In this document: positions 61,803 to 64,000 of the stretch, piece by piece
How the letters are laid out: each line of letters opens with the position of its first letter
How positions within the stretch are numbered: position 1 is the stretch's first letter
Origin: an uncultured Bacteroidota bacterium
Lineage (GTDB): Bacteria; Bacteroidota; Bacteroidia; Bacteroidales; P3
Direction: 5' to 3'
Length of the DNA: 64,000 nt
Assembly (NCBI GenBank): GCA_902771735.1
Contig: CACXXO010000019.1
Location: 1 to 64,000, forward strand
Notes under the pieces: model-generated
The model's database searches: none
Told to the model about the DNA's origin: nothing
The model's input: the letters and a program-made list of their open reading frames with translations, nothing else
Position numbers and translations under genes: made by a program

Positions 61803-63695
61803 ATGAAGAAAACATTATTAGTTCTTGCAGCCGCGCTGACTTTCGGCATGGCCGCACACGCACAGACCGCCCTCTCGGAGGACTTCCAGGGTGGCAGTAT
61901 GCCTCAAGGGTGGACAGTCATTGCCGACGATTTGACAAACAGCAGCAACTACTCTCAATACAACCAAAGTTGGCAAGTTGCTGAAGTTGATGCCGGCAAC
62001 TATGCTGCTGTATCCATTTCCTGGACCGAACCTCAGGGCAACGACTGCGACCGCTGGCTCATTTCTCCCGCCATTTCCATTCCCACCTCAGACTATAGCC
62101 TCCTGGCCAACATCTGGGGCCGCACCGCCAACTATCCTGAGAAAGTAAAAGTGATGATCTCCACCACCGGCACCAACAAGACTGACTTCACCCAGGTGCT
62201 CGATGTGGTGATGGACGACCAGAACTATTCTACCGGTTGGAACACCGTGTTGGTTAACCTTGACAGCTATGCCGGTCAGAACATCTACATTGCCTTCGTC
62301 AACCATGGAGACGGTTACTACACCTTTGTCGACGATGTCAATGTGAAAGTTGTTTACCCCAACGCCATGTCGGCCATCAGCGCCTCCGCCCCCGCCTACA
62401 CCGCCCAGGGTTCCTATATCCCCGTGAGCCTGACGGTGAGGAATGAAGGCACCTCCCCTCTGACCTCGTTCGACGTCACTTACACCGTGAATGGCGGCAA
62501 CGAAGAGACCTTCACTGCCTCCAACATCAACGTGGCCCCCTTCGCCTCCTACACCTACACCTTCAACGCCGCCTCCGACTGCCTTGGCACCAACACTGTG
62601 GCCATGACCGTGAGCAACCCCAACAACGATGACAATGGCGACGTCCACAACGCCACCGCCTCCTGCAGCACCAACGTCTACGACCCCGCCACCGTCACTC
62701 AGCGTACCACTGTGCTCGAGCACTTCACCACCGCCCGCTGCCCCAATTGTCCTCCCGCCCACGAGCGCCTTGAGGCTGCTGTCAACGGCAAAGAAAACCG
62801 CGTGGTTTGGATTGCCCACCATGTGGGATACTACACCGACGACATGACCATCTCCGAATCCAATCAGATGATGGCCTTCTATAACGACGGTGGCAGCACC
62901 TACGCTCCCGCCATCATGCTCGACCGCAACCAGGATTTCGTCACCGACAATGATCCGGGTCCTATCTTCTTCCCCGGTGCCGATGTCGAACAGGTCATCA
63001 GCAATGCCATCTCTGCCCCTGCCTTTGTTGAAATGAACATCAGCAATGTCAACTACGACCCCCAGAGCCGCCAGTTGAGCCTCACCGTCAGCGGCAACTT
63101 CCTCAGCGACATGACCTTCGACAGCCCCCGCCTGAGTGTCTACATCATGCAGGACCACATCATCGGCACCCAGTCTGGCGCCAACGGCAAATATGAGCAC
63201 AACCACGTCATCCGTGCTTGCATCACCGATGTCTGGGGCGATGCCACCGCCATCACCACCACCACCGCCGGCAGCACCTTCAGCAAGACCTACACCTACA
63301 CCCTGCCCACCAAGATGCGCGCCGACAAAGCCTGGGTTGCCGCTTTCGTCAGCAACTACTCCACCAACGTCAACAACTGCCGCATTGCCAACGCCACCAA
63401 GACCGGCTACCTCCTGAACACTACCGATCCCACCACCGGTATCGGCGATGTGCAGGCCAGCATGAACGTTGTCACCTATCCCAACCCTGCCACCGAGATG
63501 GTCTATGTCTCCACCGAAAGCACCATCCGCAGCTATGAGATGGTCGACGCCATGGGTCGCCAGGTGATGGCTCAGGAAAATGTCAACGCCGACATCCTCG
63601 AGCTCAACGTCAACAGCCTCGCCGCCGGTGTCTACTTCATCAGTGTCACCACCGACCGCGGCGTTGCCACCCAGCGCTTCACCGTTGCCAAATAA
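61803..63695 (+). CDS. Secreted Cleaved-Adhesin/Omp28 protein with type IX sorting domain
   Basis: 630 residues. Signal peptide (LALTFGMAAHAQ-like, LVLAAALTFGMAAHAQ) then a Cleaved-Adhesin-type domain at about 22-185 (LSEDFQGGSMPQGWTVIADD, CDRWLISPAISIP), as in gingipain haemagglutinin regions. A CARDB-like domain follows, then an Omp28 thioredoxin-like domain with TTARCPNCPPAHE (CxxC). The last 75 residues start TYPNPATEMVYVS and end AGVYFISVTTDRGVATQRF, the type IX sorting domain. A surface protein that may bind host or substrate; the CxxC could be redox-active. Confidence 0.88.
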   Translation: MKKTLLVLAAALTFGMAAHAQTALSEDFQGGSMPQGWTVIADDLTNSSNYSQYNQSWQVAEVDAGNYAAVSISWTEPQGNDCDRWLISPAISIPTSDYSLLANIWGRTANYPEKVKVMISTTGTNKTDFTQVLDVVMDDQNYSTGWNTVLVNLDSYAGQNIYIAFVNHGDGYYTFVDDVNVKVVYPNAMSAISASAPAYTAQGSYIPVSLTVRNEGTSPLTSFDVTYTVNGGNEETFTASNINVAPFASYTYTFNAASDCLGTNTVAMTVSNPNNDDNGDVHNATASCSTNVYDPATVTQRTTVLEHFTTARCPNCPPAHERLEAAVNGKENRVVWIAHHVGYYTDDMTISESNQMMAFYNDGGSTYAPAIMLDRNQDFVTDNDPGPIFFPGADVEQVISNAISAPAFVEMNISNVNYDPQSRQLSLTVSGNFLSDMTFDSPRLSVYIMQDHIIGTQSGANGKYEHNHVIRACITDVWGDATAITTTTAGSTFSKTYTYTLPTKMRADKAWVAAFVSNYSTNVNNCRIANATKTGYLLNTTDPTTGIGDVQASMNVVTYPNPATEMVYVSTESTIRSYEMVDAMGRQVMAQENVNADILELNVNSLAAGVYFISVTTDRGVATQRFTVAK

Positions 63696-63725
63696 GTTTT
63701 CATAGAACTTATTTATAAAAAAAAC

Positions 63726-63760
63726 AACGCGGGATGCAATAATTCATTGCATCCCGCGTT
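63726..63760. terminator. Hairpin terminator after the adhesin-like gene
   Basis: A perfect 15-bp stem AACGCGGGATGCAAT / ATTGCATCCCGCGTT around AATTC. The plus-strand tail has few T, while the minus-strand tail is T-rich. Confidence 0.75.
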
Positions 63761-63787
63761 ACTTTGTATAATTATTTGTAAAAAGAC

Positions 63788-64000
63788 ATGAAAAAGATTC
63801 TGACCATAGCAGCCCTTGTGCTCTGCAGCACCGTGGCCTTCTCCCAGCAAAACGCCTTCACCGGGAACGTTTCATCGCGCGCCAAAGCCATGCGCATGAT
63901 GGCTTTCGGCCGCGAAGAGTATATGATCAAGGACATCAAAGTCTATACCGACACCATGACGGTTTACTCGCTCTCCAACCATGTCATCTATCCCCTCGGC
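63788..64000 (+). CDS. Secreted protein, N-terminal part
   Basis: 71 codons up to the right edge of the window. Signal peptide MKKILTIAALVLCSTVAFSQ, then QNAFTGNVSSRAKAMRMMAF and a Tyr/Thr-rich stretch. Probably exported by Sec. Too short to name a family. Confidence 0.6.
   Translation, partial: MKKILTIAALVLCSTVAFSQQNAFTGNVSSRAKAMRMMAFGREEYMIKDIKVYTDTMTVYSLSNHVIYPLG

Overview
The window looks like a chromosomal piece of an uncultured or little-studied member of the Bacteroidales. The signs are Bacteroidetes-type promoters (-7 box TAnnTTTG, usually read as TATCTTTGC or TACTTTTGC), two secreted proteins ending in type IX secretion sorting domains (a gingipain-like C25 protease and a Cleaved-Adhesin/Omp28 protein), the lipidated BamA-like protein TamL, a BT_3928-type protein, DUF4293 and DUF1599 proteins, an archaeal-type ProS, and a flavobacterial-type arginine decarboxylase. 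Species cannot be named from the sequence alone.

Layout. 1-1366: start of hcp (hybrid cluster protein, running off the left edge) with a well-formed promoter and CRP/FNR-like operator, then a complete IS30-family element. 1425-13185: an accessory, AT-richer island holding a frameshifted DUF4143 ATPase, a noncoding repeat-rich stretch, a leftward cluster of small lipoprotein, HU-like protein, HARE-HTH-like protein and a one-polypeptide type IIG restriction-modification enzyme, then a two-gene PIN-nuclease plus PD-(D/E)XK-nuclease pair, a gene remnant, a Fic protein and a BRO-N protein. 13372-20489: proS, an outer-membrane protein, waaA/kdtA, tamL and an EamA transporter. 20510-26254: a phosphodiesterase, an HATPase protein, a lipoprotein plus polyprenyl-phosphate sugar transferase pair flanked by a 34-bp direct repeat, and arginine decarboxylase. 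26323-36784: an eleven-gene leftward run (DUF1599, BT_3928, DUF4293, tsaE, rsfS, ftsH, cdsA, psd, rluA-type, C25 protease, FKBP). 37241-42992: folP-cdaA, an M16 protease, nnrD and tRNA-Asn. 43163-49064: an ECF sigma/anti-sigma-like/DUF4252-like triad followed by secreted proteins that share a recombined 5' signal-peptide cassette. 49382-52350: an MBL-like lipoprotein, then HxlR regulator, zinc macrodomain and class M sirtuin with overlapping reading frames. 52435-64000: a Cys-rich mini-protein, manC, phoH, ispE, fba, a membrane protein, tex-sppA and the Cleaved-Adhesin/Omp28 gene, ending in a truncated secreted protein.

Most unusual features: (1) heptanucleotide short tandem repeats scattered between genes and, strikingly, inside kdtA, ispE, the sugar transferase and an anti-sigma-like gene without breaking the frame; (2) a dispersed intergenic palindrome family built of 11-nt CCTACCAACTC-like units, one copy being a perfect 56-bp palindrome; (3) REP-like hairpins, one lying in frame inside the macrodomain gene; (4) the HxlR-macrodomain-SirTM module with no GcvH-L or LplA2 partner in sight; (5) the PIN plus PD-(D/E)XK pair and the type IIG-HARE-HTH-HU-lipoprotein cluster as candidate defence units.
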